Assembly: GCA_900199595.1 (NCBI GenBank)
Contig: FZRB01000006.1
Span: forward strand, 62,001-126,000
Source: Lachnospiraceae bacterium
Lineage (GTDB): Bacteria; Bacillota; Clostridia; Lachnospirales; Lachnospiraceae
DNA: 64,000 nt
Direction of reading: 5' to 3'
Of the stretch, positions 1 to 7,705 are shown one piece after another; the first letter of the stretch is position 1; every line of letters starts with the position of its first letter. The notes under the pieces were generated by a model, which was not told the origin of the DNA, made no database searches, and was given only the letters and a program-made list of their open reading frames with translations. A program made the position numbers and the translations under genes.

Positions 1-276
1 ACGAGCCTGCTTAGCCAGTTCAACAGAAGCCTTCATTATCTCAGCAACCTCGCCGGGATACTTGAGGGAATTCAGACCAAAAGAATTCGTATTAAATATA
101 TCAGCCCCCGCCCTAAGATAGCTCTCAAAAAGCTCCAAAATAATATCCGGATGCGTGAGATTCCACCTCTCAGGAAGCTCACCACCCTGAAGCCCTCTTG
201 CCTGAAGAAATGTTCCCATACCTCCATCACAGAAAAGCCATTCCTTACCAAGTCTTTCACGTAAATCTTTTTTCAT
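1..276 (-). CDS. metH: methionine synthase MetH, N-terminal part (cut by window edge)
   Basis: The reverse strand reads from an ATG at 276 without a stop to base 1, giving the first 92 residues. The translation carries FCDGGMGTFLQARGL, then ERWNLTHPDIIL and GADIFNTNSFG. This is the start of the homocysteine S-methyltransferase barrel of cobalamin-dependent methionine synthase. The enzyme moves a methyl group from methyltetrahydrofolate through B12 to homocysteine in the cytoplasm. A GAGG ribosome-binding site precedes the ATG. The rest of the protein lies to the left of the window. The gene is directly downstream of the reactivation-domain gene (18 bp gap), so the two are probably one operon. 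A stand-alone homocysteine methyltransferase cannot be excluded, but the neighbouring activation-domain protein favours MetH. Confidence 0.85.
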   Translation of the reverse strand, partial: MKKDLRERLGKEWLFCDGGMGTFLQARGLQGGELPERWNLTHPDIILELFESYLRAGADIFNTNSFGLNSLKYPGEVAEIMKASVELAKQAR

Positions 277-294
277 ACATAAAACCTCAACTTT

Positions 295-1002
295 TTATCG
301 GGAGTACTCACAGGTATCGTGCATATTGCACTCCTCACATCCGCCTCTATGGCAGTCCATATTCTTGTCTGAAAGCCCGATTACCGCCGTAACCGACTTC
401 GTCGGTGTCATCAGCAGACTGTCCGACAATGTAACACCTATTGATTTCGGCATATCCAGTATCTTCTCAAAATCCTTCTGGACCTCCAGCGGAAAATCAC
501 CGTATCCCGGCGAAAATCTCGGTCTTGCATAAAGCCCTCTCTCCCGGGCCTCATTTACTATTCTGTCATTTATTTCATCACACCAGGCTTCAACCATAGC
601 AGCACCAACCGCCTGATAGGTATAAGCCTTCAGCATATCCCTGACCTCAGAACGCCTAACTAACATATCAGCCTGAGGCCCGATAGTTACAGCAAGCATG
701 ACGATCTCACTACAGCCCTTCAGATTCTTAAGCAGATTACCTGATGATACTTTAATACCCGCAAATTCGCACATTTTATCAGCACTCGTCTCTTCAGCGC
801 TTGTTCTTTCAGTGCCTATTCCTTCAGTGCCTGTTACTTCACGCCATATAATAGGAAATGTCCTGTACACACTACGCGGTACAGCCTTCTCCTGCAGCTC
901 TTTTATGCATTCGTCTATAAGAGCATTCAGATGCTCGTCCGGCTCAGTGATTCCCCGGTACCCAAGATATCTGATTACTTCATTTTTATTTACACTGATC
1001 AT
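295..1002 (-). CDS. stand-alone methionine synthase activation-domain protein
   Basis: This 235-residue protein matches the C-terminal reactivation domain of cobalamin-dependent MetH, encoded here as a separate gene as in many Clostridia. The diagnostic stretch is PRFSPGYGDFPLEVQKDF, then a SLLMTPTKSVTAVIG segment; in MetH this region binds S-adenosylmethionine for reductive remethylation of oxidised cobalamin. The tail is cysteine-rich (CHRGGCEECNMHDTC), which could hold a metal or redox pair. A Thr/Ser/Glu-rich stretch near residues 55-75 looks like a linker insertion. It lies 18 bp upstream of metH on the same strand, so it probably works with it. It would be transcribed divergently from the cobalamin-type importer at 1247. 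Confidence 0.85.
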   Translation of the reverse strand: MISVNKNEVIRYLGYRGITEPDEHLNALIDECIKELQEKAVPRSVYRTFPIIWREVTGTEGIGTERTSAEETSADKMCEFAGIKVSSGNLLKNLKGCSEIVMLAVTIGPQADMLVRRSEVRDMLKAYTYQAVGAAMVEAWCDEINDRIVNEARERGLYARPRFSPGYGDFPLEVQKDFEKILDMPKSIGVTLSDSLLMTPTKSVTAVIGLSDKNMDCHRGGCEECNMHDTCEYSR

Positions 1003-1043
1003 ACTTCTATCAGATTAATCCTTCCTGATTACATTTATAATGA

Positions 1044-1093
1044 CAAATAACTGTCGTGATGCTGATAGCAAACAACTGTCGTGATGCTGATAG
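1044..1093. repeat. 25-bp tandem duplication in the divergent intergenic region
   Basis: Two head-to-tail 25-bp units (1044-1068 and 1069-1093) differ at one base. Each contains ACTGTCGTGATGCTGATAG. They lie just upstream of the -35 of the first promoter driving the ABC transporter, and upstream of the activation-domain gene on the other strand. They could be a paired activator or repressor site, or a recent slippage product. Confidence 0.8.
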
Positions 1094-1095
1094 CT

Positions 1096-1124
1096 TTGAC
1101 ACTTTACAGCCACTGTGCTATTAT
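1096..1124 (+). promoter_or_regulatory. sigma-A promoter P1 for the ABC importer
   Basis: TTGACA (1096-1101), a 17-bp spacer and TATTAT (1119-1124) form a near-consensus vegetative promoter. It points at the binding-protein gene at 1247. It begins 3 bp after the 25-bp tandem repeat. Confidence 0.7.
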
Positions 1125-1160
1125 TGTTCGTTGTCTACTATACATTTAACAACATAATAA

Positions 1161-1188
1161 TTGACACGTTACTATTCATGAATACAAT
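1161..1188 (+). promoter_or_regulatory. sigma-A promoter P2 for the ABC importer
   Basis: TTGACA (1161-1166), a 16-bp spacer and TACAAT (1183-1188) form a second near-consensus promoter in tandem with P1, about 60 bp before the binding-protein start. Two tandem promoters suggest high or dual-controlled expression. Confidence 0.65.
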
Positions 1189-1246
1189 CACAGATATATG
1201 ATATATCAAATAGTTAAATGTGTCAAAAAGATGACAAGGAGAAATT

Positions 1247-2287
1247 ATGATGAAAAAGAAATTTTTAACCCTTACTTTATGTGCGGCTGCAGGACTTTCG
1301 CTCCTTTGTGGCTGCGGTCAGAAAGAAACCTCTACCCCTGAAACAACTGAGGTAACTACAGTCGCTGAACAGTCTGATGAAAACAGTGAAGCAACAAACA
1401 CTACTGAAGAAGAAACCACAGAAGCTGCGGAGGTTCGTGAAGGTACTGCCGCAACGGATCGTGCCGGAAATGAGATATTTATTCCAGACAAGGTGGACAA
1501 AATAATCTCCATGGCTCCATCAACCACAAGATTCCTTATAGATCTCGGTCTTGGCGACAAGATAATAGCCATCGACACAAATTCATATGCTTACGCTGCA
1601 TCACTTACAGATGCCGTTCAGCAGTTCGATATGATGGCTCCTGACAACGAGGCACTCGTTGCACTGAATCCTGATATTATATTTACATCAGGCATGAGCA
1701 ACATTGGCGGCGAAGACGTATATAAGCCGGCTCGTGACGCAGGTATATGTGTAGCAGATATCCCATCCAGCAACTCAATAGACGATATAATCGCCGACCT
1801 CAAATTCATCGGCGAAGCTGTACATGAGGAGGACAAGGCCGGTCAGCTGATTGATTACTTCAACGGTTCCCTCGAAGACATAATCCTCAAGGGCCGCGAA
1901 GTTACAGAAAAGAAGAAAATCCTTTTCGAACTTTCAATACCTACAGCAGACTACCCTTCTATCTATACATTTGGCAAGGGCACATATCTTGATGAAATGA
2001 TCAACGACATCGGTGCCGAAAATGTAACCGGCGACCAGGAAGGCTGGATCAGCATTTCCGAGGAAGAAGCCATCGCCATGAATCCTGACGTTATCATTAC
2101 AAATGTAAATTACGTAGATGACGCAGTTAATGCTATCAAGACCGCTGAAGGCTGGGAAAATGTAACCGCCATCCAGAACGGTGCAGTATACTACATCGAC
2201 GCAGATGCAAGTAACCAGCCAAACAACCACATAATCGACGCCATGCTCGAAATGGCAAAGCAGGTTTATCCAGATACTTTCAACTAA
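1247..2287 (+). CDS. lipoprotein substrate-binding subunit of a cobalamin/siderophore-type ABC importer
   Basis: This 346-residue exported lipoprotein has an N-terminal KKK charge cluster, a hydrophobic stretch and a cysteine at residue 23 that fits lipid attachment. A Thr/Glu-rich linker follows (about 24-65), then a class III periplasmic-binding-protein fold. DRAGNEIFIPDKVDKIISMAP is close to the opening of BtuF/FepB-type proteins. It should capture the ligand outside the membrane and hand it to the permease at 2355. AAGGAG at 1237 sits 4 bp before the first ATG and 7 bp before the second (1250), so the second may be the real start. Family membership alone does not separate vitamin B12 from ferric siderophores. 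Placement beside metH and its reactivation protein favours cobalamin. No cobalamin riboswitch was found upstream. Confidence 0.8.
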   Translation: MMKKKFLTLTLCAAAGLSLLCGCGQKETSTPETTEVTTVAEQSDENSEATNTTEEETTEAAEVREGTAATDRAGNEIFIPDKVDKIISMAPSTTRFLIDLGLGDKIIAIDTNSYAYAASLTDAVQQFDMMAPDNEALVALNPDIIFTSGMSNIGGEDVYKPARDAGICVADIPSSNSIDDIIADLKFIGEAVHEEDKAGQLIDYFNGSLEDIILKGREVTEKKKILFELSIPTADYPSIYTFGKGTYLDEMINDIGAENVTGDQEGWISISEEEAIAMNPDVIITNVNYVDDAVNAIKTAEGWENVTAIQNGAVYYIDADASNQPNNHIIDAMLEMAKQVYPDTFN

Positions 2288-2301
2288 GGTTTACATAAAA
2301 C

Positions 2302-2339
2302 AGATGACAGTTTGAACCTGGTTCGGTTGTCATCTTTTT
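2302..2339. terminator. conserved GATGACA hairpin, copy 1
   Basis: AGATGACA (2302-2309) pairs with TGTCATCT (2328-2335) around a core GAACCTGGTTC, followed by five T residues. It ends 15 bp before the permease start, so it acts within the importer operon and could lower expression of the membrane and ATPase subunits relative to the binding protein. Three related hairpins lie at 6901, 27669 and 28565. Confidence 0.7.
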
Positions 2340-2354
2340 GAGGAATTATACTTT

Positions 2355-3371
2355 ATGAAGAAGTATATAATATCGATCATTATATGTTTAATAACTTTAA
2401 TAATCTGCATCAATATAGGGAGTGTGTTTATCACGCTCCCTGATTCGTATTATATAACTATTCATAAAATATTCGGAGCTGCGCTTCCTCAGTCTGTGGA
2501 ACCTATGTCGGTATCTATCTTCTGGAATATAAGAATGCCCAGGGCTCTTGTAGCCTTTGTAGTTGGCGGCTCCCTTGCCGTAAGCGGTGCCGTTATGCAG
2601 TCTCTGCTGCAGAATCCTCTGGCTTCCTCTTACACTATGGGCGTATCCTCCGGATCGGCTCTTGGTGCAGCCATAATCATTATAATCGGAGTAAAAACCT
2701 TCCTGCTGAGGAGCTTTCTGCTTCCTCTCTTTGGATTTACCTTCGCGCTCCTGACTGTATTATTCGTAATCATCTTATCTCATAAAGTAGATAAAAATAT
2801 ACACAGCTATACCATTATACTTATCGGAATGGTTATTTCTCTTTTTGTAAGTGCAGTTCTCACTCTTCTCGCATCATTATATCCCGATAACTCACAGCAG
2901 ATATATTTCTGGATGATGGGATCTTTCTCGGCAAAGAACTGGAGCCATGTCTATATACTGACACCGACTGCCCTTATAATCACCATACTCATATGGATGC
3001 AGTCAAGAGAACTGGATATCATGACCTTCGGCGACGATCAGGCCATGACCATGGGAGTTGAAACAAAGAATAAGAAGATACTCCTCATCGCACTTACAGC
3101 ACTGCTGACCGGAATATCCGTTGCATTTACCGGTACTATCGGTTTCATAGATCTGGTAGCACCTCATGCGGTAAGAAGGATCTTCGGCGCAAAGCATAGA
3201 GCCGTAATCCCAATGAGTTTTATGTACGGAGGAGCCTTTATGTCAGTGGCCGACCTGATATCAAGAACCATCCTCTCTCCTAGAGAAATCCCCGTTGGCG
3301 CAGTTACTGCACTGCTTGGCGCCCCATTCTTCATGCTGATATTTTTCAGGAAACGTGACACTCAAAACTAA
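2355..3371 (+). CDS. FecCD/BtuC-family ABC permease
   Basis: This 338-residue, very hydrophobic protein has about nine to ten predicted membrane spans. It contains the FecCD family landmarks: RMPRALVAFVVGGSLAVSGA after the first span, QSLLQNPLASSYTMGVSSGS, and the C-terminal GFIDLVAPHAVRRIFG loop that contacts the ATPase. It should form the membrane channel, as a homodimer, of the importer whose binding protein is at 1247 and whose ATPase follows at 3404. Length is typical of the family. Ligand assignment has the same uncertainty as for the binding protein; cobalamin is preferred from context. Confidence 0.85.
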   Translation: MKKYIISIIICLITLIICINIGSVFITLPDSYYITIHKIFGAALPQSVEPMSVSIFWNIRMPRALVAFVVGGSLAVSGAVMQSLLQNPLASSYTMGVSSGSALGAAIIIIIGVKTFLLRSFLLPLFGFTFALLTVLFVIILSHKVDKNIHSYTIILIGMVISLFVSAVLTLLASLYPDNSQQIYFWMMGSFSAKNWSHVYILTPTALIITILIWMQSRELDIMTFGDDQAMTMGVETKNKKILLIALTALLTGISVAFTGTIGFIDLVAPHAVRRIFGAKHRAVIPMSFMYGGAFMSVADLISRTILSPREIPVGAVTALLGAPFFMLIFFRKRDTQN

Positions 3372-3403
3372 CGAGACAGCCGACAATCTTCAAAGGATTA
3401 TAT

Positions 3404-4306
3404 ATGAAAAATCAACTAAGCAATGTATCCGCCGGATACGAAAAGAACAATCATATAATCACCGACCTCTCTGTAACCTTTAACGAGGGAGGCATCTGTG
3501 GCATCTTGGGACCAAATGGTTCCGGCAAGACCACTCTTCTTCGCGTGCTGTCAGGAACTCTTCCATATGAAGGAAATGTATATATTAATCTCAATTCCGC
3601 CAATAATGATGATATACAAGAAACAAACCAAACATCCAAATCAAACAACCCAAAATCATATTATACAAAAATAGAAATCAGCAAAACCTCCCGCAAACAG
3701 CTGGCCAGATATATCGCCATGACACCCCAGTTTTCGTCCACTTACTTTTCCTACAATGTATATGACACAATAATGATGGGACGTTACGCTCACATGGGCA
3801 CTTCCTTCAGAGACATCCTGGGTGGAACTTCCAAGAAGGATAAAGAAATCGCCGATATGTATATCGAAAAAATGGGGTTAAAAGACATAAAAAACAAATC
3901 CATCAGCCAGCTCTCAGGCGGTCAGCTGGAAAGAGTTCTTCTGGCAAGAACCTTTGTCCAGGAAACTCCAATCATCCTTCTTGATGAGCCGACGAACCAC
4001 CTCGACATCAAATATCAGAGCGAACTGACAGATTATATGAAGGACTGGGCCAGTGGAAGCACTGAAGTCGATGGAGCAACATACAAAAATACGATTATTT
4101 CTGTTTTTCACGACATCGAGCTTGCGGCTTACCTTTCAGATGAAATCATTCTTATGAAAGAGGGAAATGTAATCAAAAAAGGACCTGCAAACGAGGTCCT
4201 TAATTCCGAAACACTGGAAAATGTATATGATGTAGATGTACTTGGTTATAAGTCCAAAATCATCCAAAGTCTTACATCAACTGCTTCCCCAAATAACGAA
4301 AGCTAA
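3404..4306 (+). CDS. ABC importer ATPase, FecE/BtuD family
   Basis: This 300-residue ATPase has Walker A GPNGSGKTT (36-44), the Q-loop region TPQFSSTYFSYNV, signature LSGGQLERVLLAR near residue 168, Walker B IILLDEPTNHLDI, and an H-loop histidine in VFHDIELA. It should power the permease at 2355. An Asn/Ser/Thr-rich segment around residues 65-100, between Walker A and the Q-loop, lengthens it relative to usual family members (about 255). A second low-complexity insertion follows the Walker B region. AAAGGA lies upstream of the ATG. Its stop codon TAA directly abuts the stop of the convergent metF gene with no terminator between them, so the two transcripts may overlap. Confidence 0.85.
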   Translation: MKNQLSNVSAGYEKNNHIITDLSVTFNEGGICGILGPNGSGKTTLLRVLSGTLPYEGNVYINLNSANNDDIQETNQTSKSNNPKSYYTKIEISKTSRKQLARYIAMTPQFSSTYFSYNVYDTIMMGRYAHMGTSFRDILGGTSKKDKEIADMYIEKMGLKDIKNKSISQLSGGQLERVLLARTFVQETPIILLDEPTNHLDIKYQSELTDYMKDWASGSTEVDGATYKNTIISVFHDIELAAYLSDEIILMKEGNVIKKGPANEVLNSETLENVYDVDVLGYKSKIIQSLTSTASPNNES

Positions 4307-5194
4307 CTATCTGGCAAAATCCTTCCCAAGTATATTCGACAGATTATCCATAATACTTTTCGCAACGTCCGGTTTGTTCATTGAATAAACATGGACGTTA
4401 GTTATTCCATTTGCATATAAGTCAATTATCTGATCGGTGGCATATGCGATTCCTGCCTGCTTCATGGCATCAGGGTCATTTCCAAAATAATCCACCAGAC
4501 TCTTGAAACGCTGTGGCATAAAGGATCCCGAAAGCTTGATAGCTCTTGCAACCTGATTCGCATTTGTGATAGGCATAATTCCAGGAATTACAGGAACTGT
4601 CACACCGATTTCTCTTATCTTATACATGAAGTTAAAAAACAGATTGTTGTCAAATACCATCTGTGTCGTCAGAAAATCCGCGCCTGCATCAACCTTATCC
4701 TTGATATGAAGCAGGTCGTCCTTCTGATTAATACTCTCGGGATGAACCTCCGGGTAGCAGGCAACTCCGATACAGAAATCTCCGGCTTCCTTTAGTTCCC
4801 TTACAAGCTCAGTAGCATGCTTATAATCCCAGGTTGAAGGGTCACTCTCCTCAAGCTCAGGAGTAAGGTCACCCCTCAGGGCCATAACATTATTAATCCC
4901 CATCTCCTTCATTTCCTGAATCTTCTGATGAACAGCTTCCCTGCTTGAAGAAACACATGTCAAATGTGCGAGAGTCGGAACATTGTACTTATCCTTGATA
5001 TTCTTTGCTATCTCCATGGTATAACGGCTGGTTCCGCCGCCTGCACCATAGGTCACGCTCATAAATGCAGGGTGACACGCTGCTATCTCCTCAGTTGCTG
5101 CAACAACGCTTTCAAATGTACTCTCCTTCTTTGGAGGAAAAACCTCAAAGGAAAGCGACATATTTCTTTTGTTCAGTATATCAATTATTTTCAT
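4307..5194 (-). CDS. metF: methylenetetrahydrofolate reductase
   Basis: This 295-residue flavoprotein reduces 5,10-methylene-THF to 5-methyl-THF, the methyl donor for MetH. Family marks include SFEVFPPKKE near the start, SVTYGAGGGTSRYT, LAHLTCVSSS, NVMALRGDLTPE and VIPGIMPI. Length matches bacterial MetF. It is convergent with the ABC ATPase, with adjacent stop codons. With metH, its reactivation protein and a likely B12 importer nearby, this is a B12-dependent methionine-synthesis neighbourhood. Electron partners such as MetV were not seen. Confidence 0.92.
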   Translation of the reverse strand: MKIIDILNKRNMSLSFEVFPPKKESTFESVVAATEEIAACHPAFMSVTYGAGGGTSRYTMEIAKNIKDKYNVPTLAHLTCVSSSREAVHQKIQEMKEMGINNVMALRGDLTPELEESDPSTWDYKHATELVRELKEAGDFCIGVACYPEVHPESINQKDDLLHIKDKVDAGADFLTTQMVFDNNLFFNFMYKIREIGVTVPVIPGIMPITNANQVARAIKLSGSFMPQRFKSLVDYFGNDPDAMKQAGIAYATDQIIDLYANGITNVHVYSMNKPDVAKSIMDNLSNILGKDFAR

Positions 5195-5270
5195 ATATAG
5201 TATTTCTCCATTTATTACATAAGTATTATATCTGAATACAAGCTCTCACTCGATATCTTTATAGCGCTTC

Positions 5271-6218
5271 CTAAAATGCCTCTTCCAATATCTTCTTCAG
5301 TGTGTCCGCCGATTCATGCAGCTTCGCCATTTCCTCAGCAGAAAGCTTGATAGGAATCAGTCCTTCGATTCCGTTCTTACCAACAATTGCAGGCATACTC
5401 AGCGTCACACCGTCTATGCCGAAATCTCCATGAAGTGCAACGGATACCGGCAGTATAGTCTCCTCATCCCTGGTAATGGCCTCACATATCCGCTTCACGC
5501 TCATTCCGATTCCATAATAAGTAGCACCCTTCTTCTCTATTATCTCATAAGCACTGTTCTTAACTTCTTCGGCTATTCTGATCATAGCTTCTTCGTGTTG
5601 GAAATGTCCTCTCATCTCACAGAAATCATGTATAGGGACTCCCGTTACATTTGCGGAGCTCCATACGGCTATTTCGCTGTCGCCATGCTCTCCGACTATA
5701 TACGCATCTATATTTCTGCTGTCTACACGAAGATGCTCGCCTAAGAGATACTTAAATCTTGCAGTATCAAGCACAGTACCGGAGCCAAAAACTTTTGCCT
5801 CAGGAAGTCCCGTCAGCTTCTGTGCCACATGAGTAAGAATATCTACAGGATTCGCCACAATCAGAAGGATCCCGTCAAATCCACTGTTCTTAATCTCCGG
5901 CATAATAGACTTAAATATACTTATATTCTTCTTTACCAGATCAAGCCTTGTTTCACCGGGCTTCTGAGCAGCACCGGCAGTAACTATACATATGGCAGCA
6001 TCCGATATATCACTAAAATCACCCGCAAATATCTTCATAGGCTTTGCAAAAGGAAGCCCATGGCTTATATCAAGAGCCTCACCTTCAGCCTTGCTTTGGT
6101 TTGAATCAATCAGCACCATCTCCGAAAACATACCACTCTGCATTAGAGCATAGCAGGATGCAGATCCAACAAAACCACATCCGATCATAGCTACCTTACG
6201 ATTATTTATACAATTCAT
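5271..6218 (-). CDS. ldh: L-lactate dehydrogenase
   Basis: This 315-residue NAD-dependent enzyme interconverts pyruvate and L-lactate. The Rossmann glycine motif is GCGFVGSASC near the start. The catalytic histidine lies in VGEHGDSEIAVW, and VTAGAAQKPGETRLDL forms the substrate loop with its arginine. The start at 6218 is chosen over an upstream in-frame ATG at 6302 for two reasons. AAGGAG lies 9 bp before it, and the protein then begins with the normal NNRKVAMIG. The last codons (LKKILEEAF) reappear in a chimeric mini-ORF at 7554, so this 3' end was once copied. Confidence 0.92.
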   Translation of the reverse strand: MNCINNRKVAMIGCGFVGSASCYALMQSGMFSEMVLIDSNQSKAEGEALDISHGLPFAKPMKIFAGDFSDISDAAICIVTAGAAQKPGETRLDLVKKNISIFKSIMPEIKNSGFDGILLIVANPVDILTHVAQKLTGLPEAKVFGSGTVLDTARFKYLLGEHLRVDSRNIDAYIVGEHGDSEIAVWSSANVTGVPIHDFCEMRGHFQHEEAMIRIAEEVKNSAYEIIEKKGATYYGIGMSVKRICEAITRDEETILPVSVALHGDFGIDGVTLSMPAIVGKNGIEGLIPIKLSAEEMAKLHESADTLKKILEEAF

Positions 6219-6373
6219 AATAATATTCTCCTTATCACTAATATTCTGTATTATTCCACTACCAATATCCATTTTTCTTAGCGCCAACTCTATTATCCTC
6301 AATTATAACGCATTCTTCATTAATACAACAACCAAACGTAGTATATAATACCACAAATTATATATTAATTCTC

Positions 6374-6733
6374 TTACTTTTTATTCTTAATAGCCTCATT
6401 TAGCGCAGTCATATACCCCATTAGCCTAGCACGACTATTCTCATCAAGTTTATTATATGTTGTTAATACCTCACCTACTTCAGTATTTCTATCTACCAAA
6501 ATAAGGTTGAGTTTATTACCTTTATTACCTGTATTTTCCACTCCAGAAAGCAGCCATTCCGGTGTTACATCAAGAACCTTGCAGATAATCATGATCTTCT
6601 CAGAAGTAGGATTCGTTCTCTTGCTCTTCCATTCACTGATTGTGCTCTGCGCTATTCCAGTTTTCTCAGAAAACTCCCTTTGTGGCATTCCGATTTCTTT
6701 CAACCTATAAAAAACTCTATCACTGATTGTCAT
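6374..6733 (-). CDS. XRE/Cro-CI family transcriptional regulator
   Basis: This 119-residue protein has an N-terminal helix-turn-helix (about 7-62: RLKEIGMPQREFSEKTGIAQ, STISEWKSKRTNPTSEK) and a short helical C-terminus that may dimerise. AGAGG precedes the ATG. A perfect 7-bp inverted repeat lies at 6768-6786 over its own -35 and that of a divergent small RNA, so it probably represses itself and that RNA. Its first residues (MTIS) and the SEWKSKR recognition segment recur in a chimeric mini-ORF at 7554-7622. Confidence 0.85.
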   Translation of the reverse strand: MTISDRVFYRLKEIGMPQREFSEKTGIAQSTISEWKSKRTNPTSEKIMIICKVLDVTPEWLLSGVENTGNKGNKLNLILVDRNTEVGEVLTTYNKLDENSRARLMGYMTALNEAIKNKK

Positions 6734-6752
6734 GATTATTACCTCTCGTATT

Positions 6753-6796
6753 ATTATAAAAAAACTATTGTAATACCCAATTACAAGTGCTACACT
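6753..6796. promoter_or_regulatory. divergent promoters sharing a perfect operator
   Basis: The palindrome TTGTAAT-N5-ATTACAA occupies 6768-6786. On the minus strand TTGGGT (6775-6780), 16 bp and TATAAT (6753-6758) drive the XRE gene. On the plus strand TTGTAA (6768-6773), 17 bp and TACACT (6791-6796) drive a short transcript. Both -35 boxes fall inside the palindrome, as expected for autorepression by the XRE protein. The operator role is inferred. Confidence 0.6.
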
Positions 6797-6802
6797 AAGA
6801 GA

Positions 6803-6900
6803 AGGAAAGCACCCACTCCAAAGTGGATGCTCCCGGTGATTGATTTAGCTCTCTATCAAAAGCCGCCTCTCCCGTTTGCAGACAGGAGAGGCATTTTATT
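6803..6900 (+). ncRNA. probable small RNA with intrinsic terminator, related to type I antitoxin RNAs
   Basis: A plus-strand promoter (6768-6796) would give a transcript of about 95 nt. It contains a hairpin AGCACCCACT/AGTGGATGCT (one mismatch) and ends in GCCTCTCC (6865-6872) paired with GGAGAGGC (6885-6892), followed by ATTTTATT. Read on the other strand, the order (GC hairpin, then CACCGGGAGCATCCACTTT) resembles, from memory, the 3' region of holin-like type I toxin mRNAs in Firmicutes. No toxin reading frame was found on the minus strand beside it. It may be an orphan antisense RNA or a relic. Confidence 0.45.
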
Positions 6901-6935
6901 GATGACAACAGTGAACCTGGTTCACTGCTGTCACA
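6901..6935. terminator. conserved GATGACA hairpin, copy 2
   Basis: TGACAACAGTGAAC pairs with GTTCACTGCTGTCA (one mismatch) around CTG. The right arm overlaps the last codons of the membrane-protein gene at 6931, so it lies at that gene's 3' end on the minus strand. It shares the GAACCTGGTTC core with copies at 2302 and 28565. Confidence 0.6.
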
Positions 6936-7554
6936 TTTCTACTATGTACCACAGCCTCTCCCTATTATGTTTTTCAGGTAGTTTTTTCCATCCATCCTTG
7001 GTTTCTATAGTCCAGCCGTTTTCATCGTACTTCATCCAGCCATATATACTATAGTCATCTGATATAGTATATATCCAATACATCCATTCTTTTGAATCTT
7101 TATCATACCAAATGTAATTATAAGAATGACGGTCGCAGTAGCTATGAGCCTTTTCCTTCCATACAAACTCTCTATCATAGTCATCTTTTTCTGAGACTAT
7201 CCGGTATGAATCATCATCAACTTTTTTCAGATATATAGTTTCTCCATATAGTTCGACATTAGACTGTCTTTTCCCAGCCGGAGCTGTTCTATCTACATCT
7301 GTTATGGCCGTATATATAGCTAGTCCCACACATACTATTATTAAAATGAGAGGAAAAACAGTCAGAATAGCTATACAAGTATATACAACTATTGCTTCAC
7401 CGATAGATTTGGGCTTATATAACGGCTCCCCTCTTGAATTTGATTTATCATTCGATTTCGATTCAAATTCTGATCTCTTATGCAATGTTACTTTTGTATT
7501 CTCATTTGATTTGTCTTTCGCAATTCTATTTTTCTTTTTCTTCTTTTTACTCAC
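6931..7554 (-). CDS. uncharacterised single-pass membrane protein
   Basis: The family is not recognised. This 207-residue protein starts with a very basic segment (SKKKKKKNRIAKDK). A charged linker follows, then one strong membrane span near residues 55-83 (VVYTCIAILTVFPLILIIV). The extracellular or cytoplasmic tail is rich in Trp and Tyr. The start codon is GTG at 7554 and overlaps the TAG stop of the 22-codon mini-ORF at 7554-7622 (TAGTG), so translation is probably coupled to it. Aromatic-rich tails of this kind are common in small cell-surface proteins, but no function is assigned. Confidence 0.55.
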   Translation of the reverse strand: MSKKKKKKNRIAKDKSNENTKVTLHKRSEFESKSNDKSNSRGEPLYKPKSIGEAIVVYTCIAILTVFPLILIIVCVGLAIYTAITDVDRTAPAGKRQSNVELYGETIYLKKVDDDSYRIVSEKDDYDREFVWKEKAHSYCDRHSYNYIWYDKDSKEWMYWIYTISDDYSIYGWMKYDENGWTIETKDGWKKLPEKHNRERLWYIVEM

Positions 7555-7622
7555 TAGAATGCCTCTTCCAATATCATCTTAAGTTTATCCGCTCTTTTGC
7601 TCTTACATTCACTGATTGTCAT
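7554..7622 (-). pseudogene. chimeric 22-codon mini-ORF: XRE start joined to ldh end
   Basis: The minus strand encodes 22 residues that begin MTISECKSKR and end ADKLKMILEEAF. The first half matches the start (MTIS) and the helix-turn-helix segment (SEWKSKR) of the XRE protein at 6374-6733. The second half matches the last residues of the lactate dehydrogenase at 5271 (ADTLKKILEEAF), including the TAG stop. It keeps a plausible RBS and an ATG, and its stop overlaps the GTG of the next gene. It looks like a deletion scar of a duplicated ldh-XRE segment, now serving as a leader peptide. Confidence 0.6.
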
Positions 7623-7705
7623 GATTATTTCCTATACTATATTCATATATCTTATCTATTCACCAAAGCAGGCTTTGATTCCTTCTTCAATACTTTTATA
7701 CGATA

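Noticed and set aside
1003-1246. Cobalamin riboswitch before the importer (GCCACTGTG near 1108)
   Set aside because: Only this short segment resembles the riboswitch core. The remaining conserved boxes are missing and the region is too short and is filled with promoters and a tandem repeat.
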